NCBI GenBank assembly: GCA_030682615.1
Contig: JAUXNY010000069.1
Coordinates: 1 to 34,321, forward strand
From: Candidatus Aquicultor sp.
GTDB taxonomy: Bacteria > Actinomycetota > Aquicultoria > Aquicultorales > Aquicultoraceae
Direction: 5' to 3'
Length of the DNA stretch: 34,321 nucleotides
The position numbers and the translations under genes were made by a program. The notes under the pieces were generated by a model. It was not told the DNA's origin. It ran no database searches and worked only from the letters and a program-made list of their open reading frames with translations. Of this stretch, positions 1 through 8,162 are shown piece after piece; the stretch's first letter is position 1, and each line of letters opens with the position of its first letter.

Positions 1-46
1 TAATGGTACGAGGATGAGATAAGCGATACGATAGTACATCGCTCAA

Positions 47-709
47 TCAACTCTTTTTGGCGAGGCCGATTATTTCCTGTACTACCTGGCCTATCGTCTT
101 CTCTGTGGTGTCGACGACGTATGCATCGGCCGCTTTTGCCAAGGGTCCGGTAGCGCGTGTGCTATCGGTCTTGTCCCTTTTGAGGATGTCTCGTTCAACC
201 GAGACGACCTCTATCCGGTGGCCTTTTTCTTTCAGCTCGCGCTGGCGGCGTTTAGCCCGCTCGCCAGGCAAGGCCTGGAGGTATATCTTAATGTCCGCGT
301 CGGGAAAGACGGCCGTGCCGATATCGCGTCCTTCGACTACCATGTTCGGGTAGATGTCCGCATAGCCTTGCTGTTTTTTAACGAGCGTGGCGCGCACGCC
401 CGGTAGCTTCGCGACCGACGAGACCGCCGCGCTCACCTTCGGCTCCCTGATGGCCTCAGTCACGTCTTCGCCGTCTATCGTGACTGCGTAACGCGTGTCC
501 TCGAGTTCGCTAATGGTAATCTCCGCATGTCTTGCCAGGACCGTTAGCGCGTCCTCGCTCGATATGTCGACCTTATCGCGGAGCGCTTTCCAGGTAACCG
601 CCCTGTACATCGCTCCCGTATCAATATACTTAAAGCCGAGGCGTTTCGCCACTTCCCGCGCTACTGTGCTTTTTCCAGAGGCCGCCGGCCCATCAATCGC
701 TATAATCAT
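47..709 (-). CDS. cmk: Cytidylate (CMP/dCMP) kinase
   Basis: Cytoplasmic nucleoside monophosphate kinase that phosphorylates CMP and dCMP with ATP. The protein opens with the family P-loop GPAASGKST directly after the first beta strand (IIAIDGP), followed by the substrate-binding YIDTGAMYR and the conserved VEGRDIGTAVFPDA segment. The length of 220 residues fits the family. An upstream ATG at 721 would add four residues; neither start has a clear ribosome binding site, and I prefer 709 because family members usually begin just before the IAIDGP strand. In many Gram-positive genomes cmk lies directly downstream of aroA. Here aroA lies about 29.5 kb away on the same strand, with the defence block and other genes between. 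Confidence 0.93.
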   Translation of the reverse strand: MIIAIDGPAASGKSTVAREVAKRLGFKYIDTGAMYRAVTWKALRDKVDISSEDALTVLARHAEITISELEDTRYAVTIDGEDVTEAIREPKVSAAVSSVAKLPGVRATLVKKQQGYADIYPNMVVEGRDIGTAVFPDADIKIYLQALPGERAKRRQRELKEKGHRIEVVSVERDILKRDKTDSTRATGPLAKAADAYVVDTTEKTIGQVVQEIIGLAKKS

Positions 710-763
710 GCTTAATATCATAGCAAATCGAGATATCCATAGCTATGGGGCTTAAGAACACCC

Positions 764-785
764 TGAAAGTCATCGTAGACTTTCA
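764..785. other. 8-bp stem-loop between res and cmk
   Basis: A perfect inverted repeat, TGAAAGTC and GACTTTCA, with a 6-base loop lies in the 111-base gap between the res stop and cmk. It could end or attenuate the transcript of the defence block, but no run of T follows on either strand, so a standard intrinsic terminator is not supported. Confidence 0.35.
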
Positions 786-832
786 ATCTTTCAATAACGA
801 TGGCTGCTATTGCCGTCCGGTGCAGCGCCTTA

Positions 833-3526
833 TTATATTTTCTCTTTGTATTCCCTGAAGCCATCATCCAATTGCCGGAACGAGGCGGGTTTGTATTTTT
901 CAAAGCTCTCTTCGTCCACGTAAACGAAGTCGTATTCCACGTCTGCCTGCACCCGATTGATGTCTTCGCACCATTGGCGCAGCCGCTCCAGCTTCAGCGG
1001 CACGTCCAGGTCTTCCTGTCCCTTGGTTTCGACAATGAATATCCGCTTGGCGGACAGCTTGACCAGAAAATCCGGATAGTAGTTGGAAATCTCGCCGGCG
1101 GCGTTCACGTAATCCAACTTGAAATGCACCGCCAGATAATTCTTGGCGTATGAAACCACATCGTCGCAATCCTCCAGAAAGCCGGCAAACAACAACTCAA
1201 AACGGCTATCCCCGATGATGCGGTTGAAAACGCTCTTTTTCGGGATGAGGTAGCCCTGGTCCTTGGCCACAAAGGGGCGCGTCTGCCGTAGCTTGATGGT
1301 GTCGCGAATTTCGGCGTCGCCTTTGTCTTGCACGGTCAGCGCGTTGATCGCCTTCTTAAACGTCTCGATCAAGGTTTTAGTAGCGGCCAGTTCCGAGAGG
1401 TTTCGCAATGTATTCGGGTCTTCGAGTTCCACCGCGCGGTCAAACAACTGCTCTTGCACAAACGCCTTGACCTTGGCGTACAGGACATCGTAGCCGCTGA
1501 CCAGCCGCAAATCCTTCATCATAGTCTGCGCGAAGTAGCCGATCACACTGCGATAGTCGGCAATGCCCGCCGTGTCGAGAATAGTGGTATGCGTCACCTC
1601 GCCGGTAGTAATGTCCTTGAAGACGATCTCCCGTTGTTCTTCCTCGCTGAACTGTCGATATGCCACGCGCTGATGCCCCTGCGCGCCTACATCCAGCGCG
1701 CTCAAGTTCTTGTATTCCCGGTAGACACGCGGCGTCAGCACCGGGATTTCAATATCCAGCGCTTCAATATCTTTCTTGATGTTTTCCTTATCGATCTCCA
1801 CCACCAGAGGGGTTTTGGCTTGCGTGCCTTCGCCCATCGGTTTGCGCTCCAGCACCACACCTTCGGCCTGGATGGATTCTACGAAATCCATAAAAGCATT
1901 GGTGCCGACCACGCTGACGTATTCTTCCACACCGCCGGGATACATTTTGCGCAAGCCGCGTCCCAGGGTCTGTTCGGGTAAAATGTTGCTCTTGGCGGAA
2001 TAGGCGCGCAAGCCGACGATGGTGGTGACGTTGCGCACGTCCCAACCCTCTTTGAGCACCATCACGGAGATGATGGCCTTGCAGGGGCTGTCCAACCCGT
2101 CAATCGCGTTGGCTTGCTCGCGCAGCTTGTTCAACGCTTCTTTGCTCTTGCCTGACGTTGATTCAGAAATCTCGCCGTTGCTCTTGGTGTGAATGACCAG
2201 CACCGCGTCGCCCTTCAGGTCGGGGTAGTGCCCCCTCAGGTACTCGGCCACATCATCACAATTGCGGGTGTCGTCGGTCATCACGAATAGGATGGCTTTC
2301 TTGCCCATTTTTTTGTGTTCGTCATACGCCTTGCGCCACTCGACCACGCCCAGGTGAATATAGTCGGCGTATTTCTCGGTGTATTTGGCGCTCTGGCGCT
2401 CCACCAGTTTGGCGCGGCTGGCGGCGTCGGGCAGCACCGGATGCTTGACCACGTTTTGCGAAATGGCTTCCACCAGCGGGTAATCGGCGACGGTCTGCAC
2501 GAAGATCGCGCCGTTGTTGTGTTTGGGCGTGGCTGTCACGTCTATTTGCAGGGCGAGCGCGGACCCCTTTTGCTTCAGCCGGTTGTGGATGTCCTCGATG
2601 GATTTGAACCAGGCCATGCGCGGGTCGTGAATATGGTGCGCCTCGTCGTTGAGCACCATCAGTTCGTCAATGTCGCGCACAATCATGCCCAAATCTACTT
2701 TGGAGTCGGTGGTCGCGCCGCTGGGCCGCTTGCCCAGGAAATAGTCCATCGTGTCTTCATCATCGGGCGAAGCGGGAATGTCGTCGCCGGCATAGACGCG
2801 GTGGATGTTGGTCAGAAAGATGTTGCCGGTCGGTCGGGTTATGCGCACTTCGTCCTGCACGTGCAGGGTCAGTTGAAAATCGTCGCGCCAGTTGCGCCCG
2901 TCCACGCCGTTGTCGGGCAAGACCGGGTCGTCTTTCAAAAAGATACGGAGTCCCTGAAAATCCTTATAGATACGATCCAGAACTATGATGTTGGGGGCGA
3001 TCACCAGAAAGTTGCGCGCCAGTTGCGACTCCGGCTCGTACAGTTTGTGATAAAAACTCCAGGCCAAAACCAGACTCAGCACCTTCGTCTTACCGGAGCC
3101 GGTCGCCATTTTCACCACAAAGCGCCGCCAGGTCTCGTCAAACATGCCGGCGGAGACCGCGCCGGAACCGTCAAAGCGCATCAGGTCGAACTTGTCCTTT
3201 ACCCCCACCGCGTCGTACAGGTAAATGATGGTTTCCAGCGCCTCGCGCTGGGCAAAGTAATACTGGAACTCGGCCATCGTGCCGTCGGCCTGGGTCAGCA
3301 GGTGTGGGGTGTTGAACCACCAGTTGAGCAAGCTATTGCTCGTGTTGGTCGCGCCGACGTAGCCGCTGTCCCGCCATTCTTTCACCTTGCGGCGCAGCTG
3401 CGACACCAGCGGCGGCATCAGCTTTTCAGAGCTTGACTCCCGCAGCGCTTCATCCGCCGGAAACCAGCGGATATCCGGGTCGAGAATGGCGTAGGGCGAT
3501 TCGGGAAAGTTTTTATGCAGGGCCAT
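833..3526 (-). CDS. Type III-like restriction enzyme, Res subunit (DEAH helicase plus PD-(D/E)xK nuclease)
   Basis: ATP-dependent restriction subunit of 897 residues, expected to work with the methyltransferase encoded upstream. Visible superfamily 2 helicase motifs in order are Walker A ATGSGKT (about 141-147), NDEAHH (293-298), VTATPK (about 333) and QTLGRGLRKM (about 530). A C-terminal nuclease core follows: YYPDF with D819, then VETKG with E833 and K835, matching PD-(D/E)xK. All motifs needed for ATPase and nuclease activity look intact. The start codon overlaps the stop of the GIY-YIG gene as TAATG, which suggests translational coupling. It is the last gene of the minus-strand defence block. 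The Res label rests on motif order and on the neighbouring Mod; the helicase could also belong to a related defence nuclease family. Confidence 0.85.
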   Translation of the reverse strand: MALHKNFPESPYAILDPDIRWFPADEALRESSSEKLMPPLVSQLRRKVKEWRDSGYVGATNTSNSLLNWWFNTPHLLTQADGTMAEFQYYFAQREALETIIYLYDAVGVKDKFDLMRFDGSGAVSAGMFDETWRRFVVKMATGSGKTKVLSLVLAWSFYHKLYEPESQLARNFLVIAPNIIVLDRIYKDFQGLRIFLKDDPVLPDNGVDGRNWRDDFQLTLHVQDEVRITRPTGNIFLTNIHRVYAGDDIPASPDDEDTMDYFLGKRPSGATTDSKVDLGMIVRDIDELMVLNDEAHHIHDPRMAWFKSIEDIHNRLKQKGSALALQIDVTATPKHNNGAIFVQTVADYPLVEAISQNVVKHPVLPDAASRAKLVERQSAKYTEKYADYIHLGVVEWRKAYDEHKKMGKKAILFVMTDDTRNCDDVAEYLRGHYPDLKGDAVLVIHTKSNGEISESTSGKSKEALNKLREQANAIDGLDSPCKAIISVMVLKEGWDVRNVTTIVGLRAYSAKSNILPEQTLGRGLRKMYPGGVEEYVSVVGTNAFMDFVESIQAEGVVLERKPMGEGTQAKTPLVVEIDKENIKKDIEALDIEIPVLTPRVYREYKNLSALDVGAQGHQRVAYRQFSEEEQREIVFKDITTGEVTHTTILDTAGIADYRSVIGYFAQTMMKDLRLVSGYDVLYAKVKAFVQEQLFDRAVELEDPNTLRNLSELAATKTLIETFKKAINALTVQDKGDAEIRDTIKLRQTRPFVAKDQGYLIPKKSVFNRIIGDSRFELLFAGFLEDCDDVVSYAKNYLAVHFKLDYVNAAGEISNYYPDFLVKLSAKRIFIVETKGQEDLDVPLKLERLRQWCEDINRVQADVEYDFVYVDEESFEKYKPASFRQLDDGFREYKEKI

Positions 3527-3900
3527 TAGTTACCTCTTTCTCGTATTGCACCATTGTCATCTCGACCTTTTTCTTTGTTGTCATCTCGACCAAAGGGAGA
3601 GATCTCAAACCACCCATCACTCAGATCCTTCCACTCAGAATTGACGGTGACAACCAGATTGTTTTTCTTCTCGCGACGCCATTTCTTGATTTCCTTTTCC
3701 CTGGTTAGAGCGGTGTGGACATCCTGCGTTTCCTCGAAGTAGACCAGCTTGTTCACGTTGTACTTTTGCGTAAAACCCGGAATCATCTTCGTCTTGTGCT
3801 CATACATCCGCCGCTCAAGATTGTTGGTTACGCCGACGTACATGACCTTGTCGTTCTTGTTCGTCAATATGTATACGTAGTAGCGATGCTCTCTGGGCAT
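3526..3900 (-). CDS. Small GIY-YIG family nuclease
   Basis: Single-domain nuclease of 124 residues. The N-terminus carries the variant GIY-YIG pair YYVYIL and YVGVT, then NNLERRMYEHK with the conserved arginine, and REKEIKKWRR further on, as in the YhbQ/UPF0213-like small GIY-YIG proteins. Its role in this locus is unknown. The last roughly 30 residues, from EISPFGRDDN onward, are encoded by a repeat-like sequence and probably are not part of the fold. A second, inverted copy of that repeat lies immediately upstream of the ATG and supplies a GGGAG ribosome binding site 7 bases before it. The stop overlaps the res start as TAATG. It sits between mod and res, where a type III system normally has nothing, so it is probably a later insertion. 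Confidence 0.8.
   Translation of the reverse strand: MPREHRYYVYILTNKNDKVMYVGVTNNLERRMYEHKTKMIPGFTQKYNVNKLVYFEETQDVHTALTREKEIKKWRREKKNNLVVTVNSEWKDLSDGWFEISPFGRDDNKEKGRDDNGAIRERGN
3579..3606 (+). repeat. 28-bp REP-like repeat, copy at the 3' end of the GIY-YIG gene
   Basis: This 28-base element starts TGTCATCTCGACC and ends GAGATCTC. It matches the reverse complement of 3901-3928 at 25 of 28 bases, so the two copies bracket the GIY-YIG gene in inverted orientation. A truncated extra copy (TGTCATCTCGACC) lies at 3555-3567. From memory, similar sequences are dispersed repeats in many environmental genomes; that part is not checked here. Confidence 0.7.
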
Positions 3901-3928
3901 GAGATTTCTCCCTTCGGTCGAAATGACA
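3901..3928 (-). repeat. 28-bp REP-like repeat, inverted copy just before the GIY-YIG start codon
   Basis: Read on the minus strand it starts TGTCATTTCGACC and ends GAAATCTC, directly followed by the ATG of the GIY-YIG gene. Its internal AAGGGAG serves as the apparent ribosome binding site. It differs from the 3579-3606 copy at three positions. Confidence 0.7.
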
Positions 3929-3941
3929 CATGATGCTTATC

Positions 3942-4124
3942 TCATCGCCTTGGACGGATATCTTCTCTGCCATTACGCATTTCCTGTTCCTGGTTCCAAA
4001 CCCCTCGAATTCGAGGGGTTTGGAATTCGTGTTGTTCATTTGCTCCTATTCTAATTGTGGCGAATTCGCCGCAATTTAATCCCGTCGAATTCGACGGGAT
4101 TAACATGATGAAAGTGTTCGCCAT
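3942..4124 (-). CDS. Possible 60-residue ORF coupled to mod, overlapping three palindromes
   Basis: The ATG overlaps the mod stop codon as TAATG and opens a 60-codon frame ending in REDIRPRR. I recognise no domain. The same stretch holds three long palindromes with GAATTC at the centre. The palindrome cores fall in different codon phases (PSNSTG, CGEFAT and PRIRG), so the DNA symmetry rather than the peptide may be what is maintained. An alternative 74-codon frame starts at 4039 behind an AGGAG. Coding status is uncertain; this may simply be a repeat-rich spacer. Confidence 0.3.
   Translation of the reverse strand: MANTFIMLIPSNSTGLNCGEFATIRIGANEQHEFQTPRIRGVWNQEQEMRNGREDIRPRR
3994..4025. repeat. 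32-bp perfect palindrome centred on GAATTC
   Basis: Left arm TTCCAAACCCCTCGAA is followed without spacer by its exact reverse complement, giving 16 of 16 pairs. It can form a strong hairpin in RNA or a symmetric protein site in DNA. It is the first of three palindromes in the mod to GIY-YIG spacer. Confidence 0.9.
4053..4076. repeat. 24-bp imperfect palindrome centred on GAATTC
   Basis: Left arm AATTGTGGCGAA pairs with the right arm at 11 of 12 positions; the single mismatch is 4058/4071. The centre lies 55 bases from that of the first palindrome. It abuts the third palindrome at base 4076. Confidence 0.8.
4076..4103. repeat. 28-bp perfect palindrome centred on GAATTC
   Basis: Left arm TTAATCCCGTCGAA is followed without spacer by its exact reverse complement, 14 of 14 pairs. 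It begins 20 bases beyond the mod stop codon in the direction of transcription. It shares the TCGAATTCGA core with the first palindrome but has different outer arms. Confidence 0.9.
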
Positions 4125-6319
4125 TATTTCTTCCCTCCCACGGTAACCTCGACAATGGTCATCGTATCGTTGCCGAAGATATCCACCACTTTGACCGCCA
4201 CCTTGCGCCGCCCCGGTATGCATTCGTGAAAGACGCTGGTCAATTCCAGCGAGCGGTCTTTCTTGGTACGGAAGGATTGCCACTCGTTCTCAAAGATGTA
4301 ATCCCCAGTCCAGCGCTCTTCCCATTCGCCGCTTTCTTCGTTCTTCACGCGGACAATCTCGCGCTTGCTCTCGAAGTTGAAATCCACCGCCCAGTAATCA
4401 ATCCAGTCCGTCCACTTCTTGGTGAGCGTCTCGCGGCTGACAATGCCGTCCTTGTCCTTGCTCACCTTCACGATCTGCCCCTTCTCTACTACGATCTTGC
4501 TGGCTTTGTCCTTGAGCGACGCTTCGGCGGCGGCGATGGAATCCTGCGAATAAAAGACCGAGAAGTCGGTCAACTCCACCGCCACGCTGTTCTTCTTGAC
4601 ATGCGGCTTGACCTCGATAGCCGCCACATCGTGGAAGACCACCTGGTTCTTTTCCACCGCCCGCTTGTCGAACACCTCGGCGGGGATGTACTTGGGGGCG
4701 ATGTCGATGCCTTTGGCCCGGGCTTCGTCCAGCACGTTGGGGAACAAGCCCATCTCGAACTCAAAGCCCAGAATGTCCACGCGGGTGATGTGCTTCTTGC
4801 GGCATTCCAGGATGACCTCTTCCACGAACAGGCGCGTCACCGGCAGGTTGACCGGCCCCACCGCCACCAGCCGCCCGGCCTTTTTGCCGTGGAAGGTGTT
4901 AAAGCCCTCGGTCCTTTCGGCGCGGTAGGCGCGCAGGATGAGGTCAACGAAGGCGGCTTCCTTTTCCGCCAGTTGCTTTTGCTGTTCCGCTTCGCGCAGA
5001 TTGGGGTTGACGCCGATGTAGTGCTGGCGCTCGTACTTGCCCAGGTTGAGGATTTCGAAGGCGCGGTAGTCCTTGCCTTCTTTTTTGAGTTGACGCTGAA
5101 CACCGATCATGCGCTTGCGAGTGGTGTGAATGGCGAACTTGCCCAGGTCGCTCACAATCCACTTACGCCGCAACTTTTCCGCCACTGCCGCCATCGTGCC
5201 GGAGCCGCAGAAGAAGTCGGCCACCAGATCGCCTTCGTTGGACGAGGCTTTGATGATGCGTTCGAGGAGGGCTTCCGGTTTTTGGGTGGCGTAGCCAGTA
5301 TCTTGAATGGCTTGAGAGTTTACGGGTGGAATATCTGTCCAGAGTGTATCGACGAGAACACCCTCAATATCATCAAGATAAATTTTATATCTATATTTTC
5401 CACCAGACGTAATTATGAGTTTGTTCTCAGACTTTAGTCTAGAAAGGGTCTGCTCTGAATAAGTTGCAAGCTCGGCATCTTTGTAATATCCCTTATCATC
5501 CCTTTGTTTGAATCTTTTTTCGATCTCTTCTTTTGGATATTCAGCAAATGTTTTGTTAAAAATGCAATTCGATGATTTTGTAAAATAGTAAATTGTATCG
5601 TGATCTGCGCTATATTTTCTTGCCCTTGCTTTACTGCTGCTTGGCGACTGTCTTTTCCAGATTAATTCATTCTGAAAGAAGCTCTTCCCAAAAACTTCAT
5701 CCAAAACAAGTCGCATAAATCCTTGTACCCGCCAATCGCAATGCACATAAATGCTGCCTTCCTCCGCCAGCAAATCCCGCATCAGCACCAGCCGCTCGTA
5801 GATCATGGCGATGAAGCTGTCCGCGCCCTTGCCCCAAGTGTCGCGGTAAGCGATCTCCTCCAGAATGTTGGGCTTCTTGGTGAAGGTGTCGCCGCCAATC
5901 TCGATGTCCATGCTGAAATCCGCGCCCACATCGAAGGGCGGATCAATGTAGATCAGCTTGAGACCGCCTTGCTTCTCGATTTCCTCGCGCAGCGGGCCGT
6001 TCTTCAGCGATGAGAGAATCAGCTTGTTGTCGCCCCAGATAAGCTTGTTGGTCCACCCCTTGAGCTGGCGTCCGCGCTCGTCCAGGTCGAACATGCTCAT
6101 CTGCAAGCGGGTGTCCTTCTCGGCACGCGGCTCATCCACCTGCTCGATCACCTGAAAGGGCAACACGATATTGCTGACCTCGCTCGACTTGCCGTTCCAG
6201 ACAAGCTCCACCTCGCGTTTATCCTCAAACAGCAGAAAACGAAACTTGTCCGGCAGCGGTTTGTCCGCCTCCAGAAAGCGGATAATCTCTTGTTGTTCCT
6301 GTTCAGTCAGTCGTGGCAT
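4124..6319 (-). CDS. Type III-like site-specific DNA methyltransferase, Mod subunit
   Basis: SAM-dependent DNA methyltransferase of 731 residues that both recognises and methylates the target and would guide Res. The catalytic motif DPPF lies at 126-129 and the SAM-binding FCGSGT at 370-375, with [11 protein letters not shown] at 345-355 just before it. This order (catalytic motif first) is the beta class typical of type III Mod proteins, so N6-adenine methylation is likely. The stretch between the two motifs is the expected target-recognition region, and there the DNA turns AT-rich: about one third GC over 5341-5640, against about 60-65% in sampled flanks. This suggests a swapped specificity domain. 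The start is 13 bases after the gajB stop, so it is probably co-transcribed with the Gabija genes. Lysine-rich N- and C-terminal extensions are unassigned. Confidence 0.88.
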   Translation of the reverse strand: MPRLTEQEQQEIIRFLEADKPLPDKFRFLLFEDKREVELVWNGKSSEVSNIVLPFQVIEQVDEPRAEKDTRLQMSMFDLDERGRQLKGWTNKLIWGDNKLILSSLKNGPLREEIEKQGGLKLIYIDPPFDVGADFSMDIEIGGDTFTKKPNILEEIAYRDTWGKGADSFIAMIYERLVLMRDLLAEEGSIYVHCDWRVQGFMRLVLDEVFGKSFFQNELIWKRQSPSSSKARARKYSADHDTIYYFTKSSNCIFNKTFAEYPKEEIEKRFKQRDDKGYYKDAELATYSEQTLSRLKSENKLIITSGGKYRYKIYLDDIEGVLVDTLWTDIPPVNSQAIQDTGYATQKPEALLERIIKASSNEGDLVADFFCGSGTMAAVAEKLRRKWIVSDLGKFAIHTTRKRMIGVQRQLKKEGKDYRAFEILNLGKYERQHYIGVNPNLREAEQQKQLAEKEAAFVDLILRAYRAERTEGFNTFHGKKAGRLVAVGPVNLPVTRLFVEEVILECRKKHITRVDILGFEFEMGLFPNVLDEARAKGIDIAPKYIPAEVFDKRAVEKNQVVFHDVAAIEVKPHVKKNSVAVELTDFSVFYSQDSIAAAEASLKDKASKIVVEKGQIVKVSKDKDGIVSRETLTKKWTDWIDYWAVDFNFESKREIVRVKNEESGEWEERWTGDYIFENEWQSFRTKKDRSLELTSVFHECIPGRRKVAVKVVDIFGNDTMTIVEVTVGGKK

Positions 6320-6332
6320 AATAGTTTATTCC

Positions 6333-8162
6333 TTACAGCGTCTCTAGAAATCTCGATATCTTTCTGGATTTGTAATCACCCCACGGCATTAATCTTTTTT
6401 CTGGCCAAGTAACAAAAAGAAACCGCTTAGAGCGGGTAAATGCTACATATGCATTGTTCTTTTCCTGCTCCAACTCTGTACCACCGTTTTTGATAGCCCG
6501 ATAATCAGGAAATGTTTCATCGTCCATCCCCATTAGAAAAACAATATCATATTCTTGACCCTTCATGGTGTGTACGGTACTAAGGGTTATGCCATTTGGT
6601 TGAGCCAATGGATGCGTTTTGCCAAGTGCCATTGAATTCTTAAATTGTTGCAAAGATTTCTTGTTCGCTTTCTTCGCATATTGGTACCAATGCTCCAAAA
6701 GTTCTTTGATATCATTCAGTATCATACCTTTTTCATTTTCGTCTTCGATAATGTTTTCAATTACTTGCGAGAGAGTTCTTAGGGAAGCTTTTAAATTGCT
6801 ACCATCGGCACTTAGCCCAATTATTGTACTTAGGATTTCTTTATATTGTTTCTCGGTTGTAGTATTGAATAGTTCCGATAAATTCTTGGCTCCTTGATTA
6901 CCAAGCAAATCAATTAGTCTAAACCAATGCAACGTATCGTGCGGGTTTAGTTTAACCCGAAATGCCATATCAAAAATGTTCATCAATTTCGATTCGAATT
7001 TAATGGCACCGGGGGTAATTTTATAATAGAAGGGCAGCCCTTTAGCGTTAAGGCTTTTTGTCAAATGATTGAATACGTACTTATTCCTAGCAAGCACTGC
7101 GATTTTTTCATAAGTTATGCCCCCCTCTATATCATCATGATTGCCCAAACTGACAAGTTTCTCGATTTTCTCAGTGATCCATGTTGCTTCTGATTCTTCA
7201 TCGGCCAATTTGTGCATTTCAAACATACCTTCAATGACAGCATTAGCAATGTCACATGAGTCTGGTATTATTTTTTGCGCAGCAAGCAAAACGCGTTTTG
7301 CGGAACGGTAATTCTCTTTCAATTCAATAGTCAATGGCTGATAATCTTCAATGAACATTTTGGTCATGTATTCCGAAGATGAGCCGTTGAAAGCGAATAT
7401 TGACTGATTGGGGTCACCTACCATCATAATATTACTATGCTCACCCATGGTTAGAGCTCTTAAAAGTTGATATTGAGCATAGTTCAAATCTTGTGCTTCA
7501 TCAACGCAGATGTACTCATAAGTCCTACGGTATAAGGCAGCTATCTTCGGATTGGTTGTAAAAAGATTATATGTCAGCAAAATAAGATCATCAAAGTCTA
7601 TTGCATTCTGAGAGGTTAAAATATCTTGGTATGAAGAGTAGAGCAGAATAAGGTCTCTATCGGCGTTATCCTTTTGTAAGCTTTCTTCTGTTGAAAGCCT
7701 GCGCTTTACCTCAGAAATGAAATTCAATGCATTATAGCAAAGTTGCCTTTGTTGTTTGGTATCTTGTTGTTTATAAATATATAGATAACTTGGGGTTTGT
7801 TGAATTGCCAGTTCTACTAATTTGAGTCGGTCGGTTTCATCCTCAAAAATATGAGGAATCTCGGGGAAACCGATCAATTGCCCGTGACTTTCAAGCACCT
7901 GTTGACAGAAACCGTGGAACGTACCAACAAAGAGTCGGGTAGTTATATCGGGTAGATCCCCAATTCTTGCTTTCATTTCTTCGGCTGCTTTATTTGTAAA
8001 GGTAATTGCGAGTATCTTTCTTTTAGTTAGATCGCAAAGTCTTTTAATTCTTTCAGTGAGAACCCTTGTTTTTCCACTGCCAGCACCAGCTTTTACTAGA
8101 ATGGCGCCACGGTCAAAAGTAACGATTTGTTGCTGAATAATAGATAAATTAACCTTACTCAT
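6333..8162 (-). CDS. gajB: Gabija protein GajB, UvrD-like superfamily 1 helicase
   Basis: Helicase subunit of 609 residues, forming an anti-phage Gabija complex with GajA. UvrD/Rep motifs appear in order: KAGAGSGKT (24-32), AITFTNKAA (52-60), VGTFHGFC (79-86), CVDEAQD (219-225), GDPNQSIFAFNG (249-260), KENYRSAKR (282-290), STVHTMKGQEYD (about 527) and AYVAFTRSKR near the end. In Gabija, GajB is thought to sense or unwind DNA ends and so release GajA activity. The start ATG overlaps the gajA stop by 8 bases (ATGAGTAA), strong support for the pair. It is longer than the roughly 500-residue GajB of the Bacillus reference system. The codons are AT-rich compared with mod and res, which points to separate acquisition. 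Confidence 0.88.
   Translation of the reverse strand: MSKVNLSIIQQQIVTFDRGAILVKAGAGSGKTRVLTERIKRLCDLTKRKILAITFTNKAAEEMKARIGDLPDITTRLFVGTFHGFCQQVLESHGQLIGFPEIPHIFEDETDRLKLVELAIQQTPSYLYIYKQQDTKQQRQLCYNALNFISEVKRRLSTEESLQKDNADRDLILLYSSYQDILTSQNAIDFDDLILLTYNLFTTNPKIAALYRRTYEYICVDEAQDLNYAQYQLLRALTMGEHSNIMMVGDPNQSIFAFNGSSSEYMTKMFIEDYQPLTIELKENYRSAKRVLLAAQKIIPDSCDIANAVIEGMFEMHKLADEESEATWITEKIEKLVSLGNHDDIEGGITYEKIAVLARNKYVFNHLTKSLNAKGLPFYYKITPGAIKFESKLMNIFDMAFRVKLNPHDTLHWFRLIDLLGNQGAKNLSELFNTTTEKQYKEILSTIIGLSADGSNLKASLRTLSQVIENIIEDENEKGMILNDIKELLEHWYQYAKKANKKSLQQFKNSMALGKTHPLAQPNGITLSTVHTMKGQEYDIVFLMGMDDETFPDYRAIKNGGTELEQEKNNAYVAFTRSKRFLFVTWPEKRLMPWGDYKSRKISRFLETL

Noticed and set aside
800-840. Sequence after res resembling the AAGGCGCTGCACCGGACGG type of dispersed repeat or integron attC site
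   Set aside because: Only one side is present; no GTTRRRY core or paired arms could be found, so a recombination site is not supported.
2315-3436. Long plus-strand open frame of 373 codons opposite res
   Set aside because: It is antisense to clear helicase motifs in a GC-rich gene; long mirror frames are expected there and the peptide shows no domain.
4226-5437. Long plus-strand open frame of 403 codons opposite mod
   Set aside because: Antisense to the SAM-binding and C-terminal parts of mod; its product has a histidine- and valine-rich shadow composition.
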